64,000 bases of DNA from Arthrobacter sp. N199823. Lineage in GTDB: Bacteria > Actinomycetota > Actinomycetes > Actinomycetales > Micrococcaceae. Under the pieces are notes generated by a model. It had not been told where the DNA came from. It saw only the letters and a list, made by a program, of their open reading frames with translations, and did not search any database. Position 1 is the first letter of the stretch. The number at the start of each line of letters is the position of its first letter. Shown piece by piece: positions 35,826 through 43,627 of this stretch. The DNA lies in assembly GCF_002929705.1 (NCBI RefSeq), contig NZ_PJIN01000002.1:186001-250000 (forward strand), written 5' to 3'. The translations under genes and the position numbers were made by a program.

Positions 35826-36419
35826 ATGGAAAATAGCACCACAGTAGGTAATAAGGTCAACAATGAGGCGGGTCAGGCGGCTGAGGCTGCTGAGCAAACG
35901 CCGGCTGCTGAGCAGACGCCAGCTGCTGAGACACTGGTTGCGCAGAGCCAAATTGCTGAGAGCCAGGCCGTGACTGCTTCGTCCGACACTGCTCAGCCCG
36001 TTGCGGCCCAGACCGGTACTTCTAAGTCCATTACTGCTCCGCCTGCCCGACGGCGGGCCGCAGGAGCAGTTGGCAAGGGTCCGGCTATTGCTGCGGGCCT
36101 TGGAGTACTGGGCTTTGCCCTAGAAGTGGCCATGCTGGCTGCTTTTGTCTTCTGGGGATTCCGGCAGGAAAGCCCGTGGGACATGGTCTTGGGCATTGGT
36201 GTTCCTGCCATCGTGGTGGTCTTGTGGGGAGTATTCCTTGCACCCCGCAGCGAGCGACGCCTCAAGCCTGCCGCGGTCCTTTACGTTTCCACGGCGCTCT
36301 TCTTGCTGGCGGCCCTGGCCCTGTTTGGTGCCCAGGCCGTGGTCCTGGGCACCCTGATGGCCGTATTCTCCATAGGGAATTTTGTTGCCTCAGGATATCT
36401 GGCCCGGCAGGGCCGCTGA
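35826..36419 (+). CDS. DUF2568 (YrdB-like) membrane protein with repeat-rich N-terminus
   Basis: A 197-residue protein. The first ~75 residues are Ala/Glu/Gln-rich with a near repeat (AEQTPAAEQTPAAE), likely disordered and cytoplasmic. The C-terminal ~115 residues form four TM helices of the DUF2568 type (GLGVLGFALEVAMLAAFVFWGF; VVVLWGVFLAPRSERRL). The function of the family is unknown. Such long N-terminal extensions are uncommon in this family, to my knowledge. Probably co-transcribed with the acyl-CoA synthetase. Confidence 0.75.
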   Translation: MENSTTVGNKVNNEAGQAAEAAEQTPAAEQTPAAETLVAQSQIAESQAVTASSDTAQPVAAQTGTSKSITAPPARRRAAGAVGKGPAIAAGLGVLGFALEVAMLAAFVFWGFRQESPWDMVLGIGVPAIVVVLWGVFLAPRSERRLKPAAVLYVSTALFLLAALALFGAQAVVLGTLMAVFSIGNFVASGYLARQGR

Positions 36420-36432
36420 GTAACACTGATGC

Positions 36433-36476
36433 CCTGACGCGCAGGCCTGACGCGCAGGCCTGACGCGCAGGCCTGA
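36433..36476. repeat. 13-base tandem repeat, three copies
   Basis: CCTGACGCGCAGG is repeated three times without a gap (36433-36471), with a partial fourth copy (CCTGA), in the gap between convergent genes. It is non-coding. Each unit contains a dyad (CCTG...CAGG) and could fold. Confidence 0.85.
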
Positions 36477-36492
36477 GGCTGAGAGGCTGAAG

Positions 36493-37245
36493 TTATTGTG
36501 CCGAGTGGGGGCTCATAAGCGAGCCGCCGGTGAGTTCCTGCACTGTACAGTCTGCGTGTCTGCCTACGGAGGCCAGCCACAGCGAGGCCGCAACTTCATC
36601 ACCCAAAGTCTGGGGGCCGGCGTCGTTCTCTGAGAGATCCAAACGCACCTGCAAACCGGCACCGAAGCGCGGCCTGCCCACCACCGTGAGTTGGGTATCG
36701 AGCCCGATGCCCAGAGACTCAAGGTGGCGCAGGAGCTCGGGATCGTGATCGCTGATGCGGCTAATGCGACCGGTATGTCCGGGATCCAGCTCATCGAGGC
36801 GGTGTGAGGGGGCCATGGTGATGTTGCCGTGGGCGTCGGGAATGGGATCGCCGTGGGGGTCGCGCACAGGATGACCGAGTTTGGCGCTCATGCGCTCGAT
36901 GAAGTGATCGGAGACGGCGTGTTCGAGTTGCTCGGCCTCGTCATGAACCTCGTCCCAGGTATAGCCCAGCTCCTGGACCAAATACGTTTCCAAAAGCCTG
37001 TGCCGGCGAACCATGGACAGTGCCAAGGAGAGGCCCTCTGCGGTCAAGTGGATGGGGCTGTAAGGCTCATGATCAACCAGACCCAGATCCTTGAGCTTTC
37101 GCACCATTTCCGACACCGATGAGTTGGCAACGCCGAGCCGGGTAGCCAGCACCGAGGAGGTGATGGGCTTGTCCTGCCATTCGGTGAAGGCATAAATGAC
37201 CTTGACGTAGTCTTCAATGCTGGAAGAAGTGGCAGTTTGTTTCAC
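36493..37245 (-). CDS. mntR: Manganese-dependent DtxR-family repressor MntR
   Basis: A 250-residue metalloregulator: winged HTH (SSVLATRLGVANSSVSEMVRKL), the DtxR dimerisation and metal-binding domain (HRLLETYLVQELGYTWDEVHDEAEQLEHAVSD in segments; key ligands E and H residues), and a C-terminal SH3-like FeoA domain (~170-250). With mntH directly upstream on the same strand, Mn sensing is the natural assignment; IdeR-type iron sensing is the alternative. GTG start used; GGAGG sits only two bases before it, so the true start may differ, and an ATG at 37290 would overlap mntH by 28 bases. Confidence 0.85.
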   Translation of the reverse strand: MKQTATSSSIEDYVKVIYAFTEWQDKPITSSVLATRLGVANSSVSEMVRKLKDLGLVDHEPYSPIHLTAEGLSLALSMVRRHRLLETYLVQELGYTWDEVHDEAEQLEHAVSDHFIERMSAKLGHPVRDPHGDPIPDAHGNITMAPSHRLDELDPGHTGRISRISDHDPELLRHLESLGIGLDTQLTVVGRPRFGAGLQVRLDLSENDAGPQTLGDEVAASLWLASVGRHADCTVQELTGGSLMSPHSAQ

Positions 37246-37262
37246 GTCCTCCAGCCTACCCG

Positions 37263-38513
37263 CTAGGCCTGCCCGGTGAATGTCAGCCACAGGAGGAGGG
37301 CGTTCAGGGCAACGATGAGGATCACGCTGATCAACGCGGCCACGCGGAGCGGGACACCGTCGCGGTGTACACCCATGATTTTCCTGCTGGCGGTCAGCCG
37401 CAGGAGCGGTATGAGTGCGAAGGGGATACCGAAACTCAGGACGATCTGGCTAACAATCAGCGCCCATGTGGGGTCCACGCCCACTGAGAGCAGGATAATG
37501 GCCGGAATCAAGCTGATCACCCGGCGGGTCAGCAACGGAATGCGCACCTTGAGTAGCCCGTTCATGATGGTCGCTCCGGCGTAAGCGCCCACCGAGGTGG
37601 AGGCCAGGCCTGAGGCCAGCAGACCCACGGCAAAAACCACGCCAATGACCGGGCCCAGACTGTCTACCACGGCCGCATGGGCGCCTTCAATGCTGTCTGT
37701 TCCGGAGACCCCGTTCAGGGTTGATGCCGCCAGCAGCAGCATGCCGATATTGACGGCACCGGCCAGAATCAAGGCCAGCACCACATCAATGCGAGTGGCT
37801 TTGATGATTCGTTTGAGCTTTTCCGGGGTGCTCCGGGCGTCGGGGTGGCGGTCATTGGCCAATTGGGAGTGGAGGTAGATGGCATGCGGCATGACGGTGG
37901 CGCCCAGCATCCCCGCGGCCAGCAGGATGCTGTTGGCGCCGTCGAAGCGGGGGATCAGCCCGCCAGCAACTCCGGCGGGATCGGGCGGGCTGAGCACCAG
38001 ACCCGCTAGGAATCCGATGGTGATGATGACCAGCAGGAAAATGATGACGGATTCAAAGTGACGTTGACCGCGCCTATTTTGCACACTGAGCAAGGCCATG
38101 GAGGCAATGCCCACGATCAGTCCACCGAGCGGCAGCGGGATGTTAAACAGCAAGTACAGAGCGATGGCGCCGCCCACCACTTCGGCCAGATCGGTGGCCA
38201 TTGCCACGAGTTCAGCCTGCAGCCAGTACAAGCGGCGGTGCGTGGTGGAGTAGCGCTCGCCCAAATGCTGCGGGAGTGATTTGCCAGTCACGACGCCCAG
38301 CTTGGCAGACTGATATTGCACCAGCATGGCCATGACGTTGGCTGCCACCAAGACCCAGACCAGCAGGTATCCGTAGCTGGCGCCGGAGGTGAGGTTGGCG
38401 GCGACATTGCCGGGATCCACATAGGCAATGGCGGCCACGAAGGCCGGACCGAGCAGCAGTAAGAAGCCGCCGCGTGGTTGGCGGCCCGCCTTGACCTTGG
38501 CTGTATCGAGCAA
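37263..38513 (-). CDS. mntH: Nramp-family Mn2+ transporter MntH
   Basis: A 416-residue proton-coupled divalent metal importer with about eleven TM helices. Metal-site motifs are DPGN (33-36) on TM1 and MPHAIYLHS (from residue 208) on TM6; the methionine of MPH is the determinant that favours soft transition metals such as Mn over Ca. Followed after a short gap by mntR, with which it probably forms one operon. A palindrome fitting a DtxR/MntR operator lies 32 bases upstream of the start codon. Confidence 0.94.
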   Translation of the reverse strand: MLDTAKVKAGRQPRGGFLLLLGPAFVAAIAYVDPGNVAANLTSGASYGYLLVWVLVAANVMAMLVQYQSAKLGVVTGKSLPQHLGERYSTTHRRLYWLQAELVAMATDLAEVVGGAIALYLLFNIPLPLGGLIVGIASMALLSVQNRRGQRHFESVIIFLLVIITIGFLAGLVLSPPDPAGVAGGLIPRFDGANSILLAAGMLGATVMPHAIYLHSQLANDRHPDARSTPEKLKRIIKATRIDVVLALILAGAVNIGMLLLAASTLNGVSGTDSIEGAHAAVVDSLGPVIGVVFAVGLLASGLASTSVGAYAGATIMNGLLKVRIPLLTRRVISLIPAIILLSVGVDPTWALIVSQIVLSFGIPFALIPLLRLTASRKIMGVHRDGVPLRVAALISVILIVALNALLLWLTFTGQA

Positions 38514-38544
38514 AACCCCACCTTTCGTTGTACCTAAAGCAAAT

Positions 38545-38562
38545 ATTTAGGCTTACCGAAAT
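38545..38562. promoter_or_regulatory. Candidate MntR operator upstream of mntH
   Basis: ATTTAGGCTTACCGAAAT is an 18-base near-palindrome: ATTT-GG half paired with CC-AAAT, one mismatch per arm. Its form matches DtxR/MntR-class sites (TTTAGG-CCTAAA core). Position just ahead of mntH supports repression by the neighbouring MntR. Confidence 0.6.
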
Positions 38563-38616
38563 CATAGGGGCACGGTGGAACATTGTCGAGTGCAGTTGCA
38601 CCACGTAGCGGCGCCA

Positions 38617-39387
38617 CTAACGTTTAGTGGCCCGCCATGTTTGGGAGGTGTAAGGCAATTCCAGCGCTTCGCCGGATGTGTGGCCCAGGTGCTCAAAGAG
38701 GTACCACCGCAGATTGTTCATGACCTTGTCCCGCACCTGCTCATTGGCCTTCAAGTAGTAGCTGCGTGACTTGGTCAGCTCCATGATGCCCTCCGGCGTC
38801 AATTGCTGTACCCAGTGCGTTTCCTGGGCTTCTGCTGCGGTGAACTCGGGGCCAATGGCGGGGCGAAAATCCGGCTTGTGGACATCACCAGCATGCATGA
38901 TTCGTGCCAATCGATGGACCCAGGGAAGTCCGACGTCGAGCTGGTTCCAAACCAGCCCCAGCACACCGCCGGGACGCAGAACGCGGGCGATCTCGGTGCT
39001 GGCGGCGAGTGGCTCGCACCAATGCCACGCTTGTGCAACCACCGCCAGGTCCATGCATTCCGCCGACAACTCGAGCTTTTCCGCGGTGCCCACCATGGTG
39101 GTTGCCTCCGGGATGTCTGCGGCAAGTTGGGCCAGCATGTCAGCTGACGGGTCCACGGCAGTAATATTCCACTGGCGCTGTGCCAAGAGCTGGGTGTATT
39201 TACCGGTACCAGCGCCAATATCCAGAGCGTCGTGGACCGGGCGGGGACTAGAATCCTCGAGCCAACTCAGCGACTCCTGCGGGTAGCCGGGGCGTACCTT
39301 GTGGTAATGGTCCCCGCCCACGAGGAAGGCCGTGGCCATGTGTTGGCGCCGCTGCGCGTCAAAGACCGGACCGCCGGTGCCTGCCAT
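38617..39387 (-). CDS. SAM-dependent class I methyltransferase
   Basis: A 256-residue cytoplasmic methyltransferase. The SAM-binding motif I is DALDIGAGTGKYTQLLA, motif II WNITAVDPSADML, and the post-I acidic residue is present; LRPGGVLGLVWNQ is the typical motif IV/V strand. Family type is Methyltransf_11. Start: ATG at 39387 with AGGAG six bases upstream, rejecting a long in-frame extension that runs through the nearby inverted repeat. Substrate unknown. Confidence 0.85.
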   Translation of the reverse strand: MAGTGGPVFDAQRRQHMATAFLVGGDHYHKVRPGYPQESLSWLEDSSPRPVHDALDIGAGTGKYTQLLAQRQWNITAVDPSADMLAQLAADIPEATTMVGTAEKLELSAECMDLAVVAQAWHWCEPLAASTEIARVLRPGGVLGLVWNQLDVGLPWVHRLARIMHAGDVHKPDFRPAIGPEFTAAEAQETHWVQQLTPEGIMELTKSRSYYLKANEQVRDKVMNNLRWYLFEHLGHTSGEALELPYTSQTWRATKR

Positions 39388-39475
39388 GGTGCTCCTGAAG
39401 ATTGTCCCAATAATGCGGTTCAACCTTACCGCCCTGTGGCCCTCGCACGCGCGTTCCTGTGGCCCTCGCACGCCT

Positions 39476-39542
39476 CTCCGCGAAAGGTGAGTAGTTGCCA
39501 ATGTTCGGCCGGAACATTAGCAACTACTCACCTTTCGCGGAG
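39476..39542. repeat. 31-bp inverted repeat (long intergenic hairpin)
   Basis: The arms 39476-39506 and 39512-39542 are complementary over 31 positions with one mismatch and only 5 bases between them (GGCCG). The arm contains GCGAAAGGTGAGTAGTTGC. There is no T-tract. It lies between the starts of the methyltransferase gene and the end of the cysteine-desulfurase-like gene. Much longer than a terminator stem. Confidence 0.9.
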
Positions 39543-39596
39543 GAACGGGGCAATTTCGCGGAGCTAGGGGGAGGTGTGATGCGGGGGATGGGTGGC

Positions 39597-41009
39597 TTAC
39601 TCCGTGGTGCAGGGGGCTGCGCCAGCGGTACCTGGGGTGTTCGGTGCCCAGGTCGGGTAGCTGCGAATATCATTCACGGGGACCCAGCGGCCAGCATCTA
39701 CGACGTAATCCCAGCCCAGACCGTCGCGCAACAACGCCTGAACACCAGCAATCAAGCGCCGGGCGTCTTCCAACTGAGACCCCACGCCAAAGCTCGCCCG
39801 CAGTGACCCGGCCGGCAAACCCAGACGGTTCAGTAGCGGATGGGCGCAGAATTTGCCGTCACGAACCCCAACGCCATGTTCTGCTGAGAGATAGGCGGCG
39901 ACCAATCCGGCGTCGTACCCGGTGACTGAGAAATTCACCACGCCAATGGTGCCGCATTCCGGATGAGTCTCCGCGTCCTCGAACAGCGAGTGGACCGTGA
40001 CGCCGTCGAGCTCGTTGAGCCCGGATACGAGATGGGCCCGCAAGCTCTGCTCATGGTTGTGCCAGTCGTCGGCGTCCAACGCGGACAGGACCGTGGCTGC
40101 CTTAGCCAGGGTCGCGGCACCCAGCACATTGGGGGTGCCACCTTCGTGACGGGCAGGCCCCTGGGCCCAGATGATTGACTCGAGCCGGACATCCTTCACG
40201 GCCCCGCCGCCGGCAAGGTGCGGGTGACCGGCGTCGAGCCAGTCGGAGCGTCCCACCAGAACGCCCGCGCCGAAAGGAGCGTACAACTTGTGTCCGGAGA
40301 AGGCCACGTAGTCAATGCCGGTTTCGGCCAAGTTGATGCGGCGGTGGGGAGCCAGCTGGGCGGCATCAACCACGATCCGGGCGCCATAGCGATGCGCAAG
40401 AGCAGCCAACTCCGCCACGGGGAGCACCTCGCCAGTGACATTGGAGGCGCCCGTGACGGCCAGCAGCAGCACGTTCCCGGCGCGGAGCTGCGTCTCCACA
40501 CGGGAGAGCGTGGAGGCGATGGAGCTGGCGGCCACCACGGACCGGTGGGGGAGTGCCTGCCAGGGCAGCAGGTTCGCGTGGTGCTCAATGTCCAAATACA
40601 GCACCTCGCCGTGGACGTTGGAACGGCCCTCGGCGTAGCCGCGCTGCTTCAGGAGCGACTCCACGCAGCCAGCCAGCAAGTTCAGCGAATCAGTGGTGTT
40701 ACGAGTGAAAATAACCGTGTCATCGTCGCGGGCTCCGACAAAGCTGGCAACGATCTTCCGCGCATTTTCATAGACCGAGGTGCTGACCTGCGAGGCGAAT
40801 CCGGCCCCGCGGTGCACGCTCGCGTAGTACGGCAGGACCTCGTTCAGATGGGCGGCCACCTCATCTACGGCCGGGGCGGAGGCTGCGTAGTCCAGGTTGG
40901 CGTACCGCACATGCCCGCCCTGAATCAGCGGAGCGGCTAGCTCCTGGCCCACAACGGGCAAAAGGGGTGCATCGGCAAGTTGGAGATGGTCCAAAACGGC
41001 AGTGCTCAT
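39597..41009 (-). CDS. Class V aminotransferase, cysteine desulfurase-like
   Basis: A 470-residue PLP enzyme. K241 in AFSGHKLYAPFG binds PLP, D215 in VVDAAQ contacts the pyridine ring, and H144 stacks on it. The loop GVRDGKFCAHP resembles the active-site cysteine loop of SufS/CsdA (RxGxxCAxP), with C388 in place, so sulfur removal from cysteine or a related substrate is plausible. ATG at 41009 has AAAGGA seven bases upstream. A SAM-IV riboswitch in the leader ties it to sulfur/methionine metabolism. It is longer than SufS by ~60 residues, with an N-terminal leader and a C-terminal extension. Confidence 0.82.
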   Translation of the reverse strand: MSTAVLDHLQLADAPLLPVVGQELAAPLIQGGHVRYANLDYAASAPAVDEVAAHLNEVLPYYASVHRGAGFASQVSTSVYENARKIVASFVGARDDDTVIFTRNTTDSLNLLAGCVESLLKQRGYAEGRSNVHGEVLYLDIEHHANLLPWQALPHRSVVAASSIASTLSRVETQLRAGNVLLLAVTGASNVTGEVLPVAELAALAHRYGARIVVDAAQLAPHRRINLAETGIDYVAFSGHKLYAPFGAGVLVGRSDWLDAGHPHLAGGGAVKDVRLESIIWAQGPARHEGGTPNVLGAATLAKAATVLSALDADDWHNHEQSLRAHLVSGLNELDGVTVHSLFEDAETHPECGTIGVVNFSVTGYDAGLVAAYLSAEHGVGVRDGKFCAHPLLNRLGLPAGSLRASFGVGSQLEDARRLIAGVQALLRDGLGWDYVVDAGRWVPVNDIRSYPTWAPNTPGTAGAAPCTTE

Positions 41010-41017
41010 GAGAAATT

Positions 41018-41033
41018 CCTTTGACACCAAAGG
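41018..41033 (-). promoter_or_regulatory. Hairpin covering the ribosome binding site
   Basis: On the minus strand CCTTTG and CAAAGG pair around a 4-base loop; the 3' arm is the AAAGGA ribosome site of the class V aminotransferase gene. This is a simple candidate for the expression platform of the upstream riboswitch, acting on translation. Confidence 0.5.
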
Positions 41034-41069
41034 ACCTTTTGGGGGTGCCAAGAAGTCCGCGCTTGCCAT

Positions 41070-41168
41070 GACCGAAACAGGTCTGGCCAGGTCGTCACCC
41101 GGGGCACCCCGCCGCGAAAGGAGGGTTGCCGGCCAGCAAACCGGGGTTTAGCGCTGGCACTCGTGACC
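41070..41168 (-). ncRNA. SAM-IV riboswitch
   Basis: Read on the minus strand, the leader contains GGTCACGAGTGCCAGCG, CCCCGGTTTGCTGGCCGG, CAACCCTCC and GGGGTGCCCCGGGTGACGACC in that order, which matches the SAM-IV (actinobacterial S-adenosylmethionine) aptamer as I remember it, including the P1 closure GGTC/GACC. A further stem follows toward the gene, as in that class. It sits ~60 bases ahead of the ribosome site of a cysteine-desulfurase-like gene and should repress it when SAM is abundant. Confidence 0.85.
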
Positions 41169-41258
41169 TATGCCCAAAAGAGTAGCCCATGATTTTTGTT
41201 GGTGCATCTATTACGTTTCGTTTCGCAAACCTTGGTGAGCACCGCCGCAGGGGAAACA

Positions 41259-41290
41259 AAGAACGACGGCGGGAGGCCGCCGTCGTTCTT
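41259..41290. terminator. Hairpin downstream of hisN
   Basis: AAGAACGACGGCGG and CCGCCGTCGTTCTT form a 14-bp perfect stem with a GAGG loop, and on the minus strand TTCTTTGTTT follows. It terminates the hisN-side transcript. The rest of 41169-41452 holds several GC palindromes (GTGGGCCCAC twice, GATCGCTAGCGATC at 41367-41380) and no gene. Confidence 0.75.
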
Positions 41291-41452
41291 AACTCATCTG
41301 TGTTATTTGGGTGGGCCCGCGCTTTCCTGGCACGTGGGCCCACAACTCCGAAGGGCCCGCTATGTGGATCGCTAGCGATCTATAACCGGTGGGTGGGCCC
41401 ACAGCCGCGAGGGACCCGCGGCGAGCTTGCGAGCGGTGGGAGCGGCTGGGGA

Positions 41453-42268
41453 TTAGCCCAGTAGGTCATCCCAATTCGGGTTCAGGCGCTGCAAAACTTC
41501 CGTGTGCAAGATGGAGTTGGTGGCTAGCGCATTTCCGCCGAACGGGCCTTCGGCGCCTTCGAGGGAGGTGAAGCGGCCTCCGGCTTCCTGCACGATCGGG
41601 ACCAGGGCGGCCATGTCATAGAGGTTCAGTTCGGGCTCGCAGGCGATGTCAACGCTGCCCTCGGCAACCATGCAGTAGGACCAGAAATCGCCATAGGCGC
41701 GGGTGCGCCAGACATCGTCCGTCAGGGAGAGGAACTCCTCGCGATTGCCACGTTCCTGCCAACCGGTCAGCGATGAATAGGACAGCGAGGCGTCCTTGAG
41801 TTCGGCGACGTTGGAGACGCGGATCCGGGTGGCGGCAGCGAGCGATTTGCCCATGTAGGCGCCCGTTCCCTGCGCCGCCCACCAGCGCTTGCCCAGAGCG
41901 GGTGCACTGACCAGCCCCACCACGGGGACGCCGTCGTCAACGAGTGCGATCAACGTGGCCCACACCGGCACGCCGCGGACAAAGTTCTTGGTCCCATCAA
42001 TGGGGTCGATGATCCAGCGCCGGGATCCATGGCCGCTGCTGCCGAACTCCTCGCCCAGCACCGCATCGCGCGGGCGAACCCGAGCCAGCTGGCTGCGGAT
42101 GGACTCCTCGGCGGCCTTGTCGGCATCGGTGACTGGTGTCAGATCCGGCTTGGTCTCAACGGTCAAATCCAAGGCCTTGAAACGGGACATGGTCAGTGAA
42201 TCCACGCTGTCAGCCAGAACATGGGCCAGGCGGAGGTCATCGTTGTACGTCTGGGGTGGGGTCGTCAT
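41453..42268 (-). CDS. hisN: Histidinol-phosphatase (inositol monophosphatase family)
   Basis: A 271-residue Mg-dependent phosphatase, the HisN type used for histidine synthesis in Actinobacteria. Metal ligands are in GEE (72-74) and DPIDGT (88-93, followed by KNFVRG); the C-terminal acidic residue is in [19 protein letters not shown]. The K-N-F after DPIDGT is typical of HisN rather than generic inositol monophosphatases. It lies in the conserved aroA-rsgA-hisN neighbourhood next to sigH, although ~240 bases separate it from rsgA. Confidence 0.85.
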   Translation of the reverse strand: MTTPPQTYNDDLRLAHVLADSVDSLTMSRFKALDLTVETKPDLTPVTDADKAAEESIRSQLARVRPRDAVLGEEFGSSGHGSRRWIIDPIDGTKNFVRGVPVWATLIALVDDGVPVVGLVSAPALGKRWWAAQGTGAYMGKSLAAATRIRVSNVAELKDASLSYSSLTGWQERGNREEFLSLTDDVWRTRAYGDFWSYCMVAEGSVDIACEPELNLYDMAALVPIVQEAGGRFTSLEGAEGPFGGNALATNSILHTEVLQRLNPNWDDLLG

Positions 42269-42505
42269 ATGTTCACGCTATCGCGATTTCGCTCCAACAG
42301 CGCTCAGCGCCACTTTCGTGAACTTATGTGCAGCGCTGACCGCGTGTGCTGCGTATAAGTTTGTGAGCCGAAAGTTATACGCGGGACTCGCAGTATGTGG
42401 CGAGCATAAAGACCTATGCGCGGAACCCGGGGCGAGTTGTGCGCATAGTGCACACGACCCGAACGTCATGCGGACGGCCGGCAGGAGCAAGGCCAGGCTG
42501 GTGCC
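42269..42505. repeat. Hairpin-rich gap between rsgA and hisN
   Basis: The gap contains a 12-bp inverted repeat with one mismatch (GCGTATAAGTTT at 42351-42362 and AAAGTTATACGC at 42371-42382), a second pair CTATGCGC/GCGCATAG around 42413-42450, and CAGCGCT repeated twice around 42297-42338. None has a T-tract. The GCGTATAA core recurs near 55.8 kb. No gene is seen. Confidence 0.6.
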
Positions 42506-43624
42506 TTACTCGATGATGCCCAGTTCCTTCTCGGCGGCACGGCCCTCCGTGCGGTCGCTGGTGCCGAGGAGGCGGCGCAACGAAGCAAGGCGGGCCGGTC
42601 CGGCGTCGCCCGCGTACCCAGCGGCCACGTAAGGATCCAAGCAGCAGTTGACCGCGGCACTGTCATGCTTGCAACCACGTTCGCAGTCCTCGGTGCCGGG
42701 CTGCAGATCAGGGAAGGCTTGCAAGATCCGGTCGGGGTCCACATGGGCCAGACCGAAGGAGCGGATACCCGGGGTGTCAATGATCCACGAGCCAGGCTGG
42801 GCGTCCTGCAGCTTCAGCGCCAGCGCCGATGAGGAGGTGTGGCGGCCGCGGCCAGTTACGGCATTGACGCCACCGGTGGCACGCTGCGAGCCGGTCAGGG
42901 CGTTGACCATGGTGGACTTGCCCACGCCGGAGTGGCCCACCAGGACGCTGACCTTGCCGTCCAGATAGCCATGGAGCTGTTCCACGGCGCCGCCAGCTAG
43001 GAGAGCGGAATCGCCGTCGTCGCTGCGCGCATCAATACCGGAGGCGCCATCCGCGGCCGTGCGGCTGATGATGACGGTCATATCTAGGTGCTCGTAGTTG
43101 GCCAACAGCTCCGACGGGTCCTTGATATCGGTTTTGGTGATGAGCAGCAAAGGCGCGATCCCGGAGTCATAGGCGGCTACGAGGGCGCGGTCAATGAAGC
43201 CGGTACGAGGTTCCGGATTGGCGGCCGCCACCACAATGACCAGCTGGTCTGCGTTGGCGACCACTGCCCGTTCCACAGGATCGGTGTCGTCGGCGCTTCG
43301 CCGCAAAAGCGTGCGGCGTTCCTCCACCCGCACCAGCCGGGCCAGGGAATCAGGCTTGCCGGAGGTATCTCCCACGAGCGCCACGAAGTCACCGGCCACC
43401 ACTGGATTGCGGCGCAGTTCCCTGGCCCGGGCGGCAATCAGTAGGCGCTGCGTGGGCTGATCCTCGTCCACAATTGCGGTGTAGCGGCCGCGGTCCACCG
43501 TGATGATGCGGCCAATCACGGCGTCCTCGTGAGCCGGCCGGTCCTTGGTGCGCGGACGGCTGCCCTTCTTGTTGGCCCGCACGCGTACGTCTGATTCGTC
43601 CCAGTTGCTGTAATCCCGAGCCAT
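42506..43624 (-). CDS. rsgA: Ribosome small-subunit-dependent GTPase RsgA
   Basis: A 372-residue circularly permuted GTPase that tests maturation of the 30S subunit. An OB fold at the N-terminus is followed by G4 TKTD (163-166), then G1 GHSGVGKST (230-238) and G3 DTPG (283-286), i.e. in permuted order. The C-terminal zinc domain has C314, C318, H320 and C327. It is a few bases downstream of aroA on the same strand, a standard actinobacterial pairing. Confidence 0.94.
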   Translation of the reverse strand: MARDYSNWDESDVRVRANKKGSRPRTKDRPAHEDAVIGRIITVDRGRYTAIVDEDQPTQRLLIAARARELRRNPVVAGDFVALVGDTSGKPDSLARLVRVEERRTLLRRSADDTDPVERAVVANADQLVIVVAAANPEPRTGFIDRALVAAYDSGIAPLLLITKTDIKDPSELLANYEHLDMTVIISRTAADGASGIDARSDDGDSALLAGGAVEQLHGYLDGKVSVLVGHSGVGKSTMVNALTGSQRATGGVNAVTGRGRHTSSSALALKLQDAQPGSWIIDTPGIRSFGLAHVDPDRILQAFPDLQPGTEDCERGCKHDSAAVNCCLDPYVAAGYAGDAGPARLASLRRLLGTSDRTEGRAAEKELGIIE

Positions 43625-43627
43625 GTT

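Noticed and set aside
36433-36476. Attachment site or integron-like repeat
   Set aside because: Only three contiguous short copies exist with no integrase nearby; simple tandem duplication is enough.
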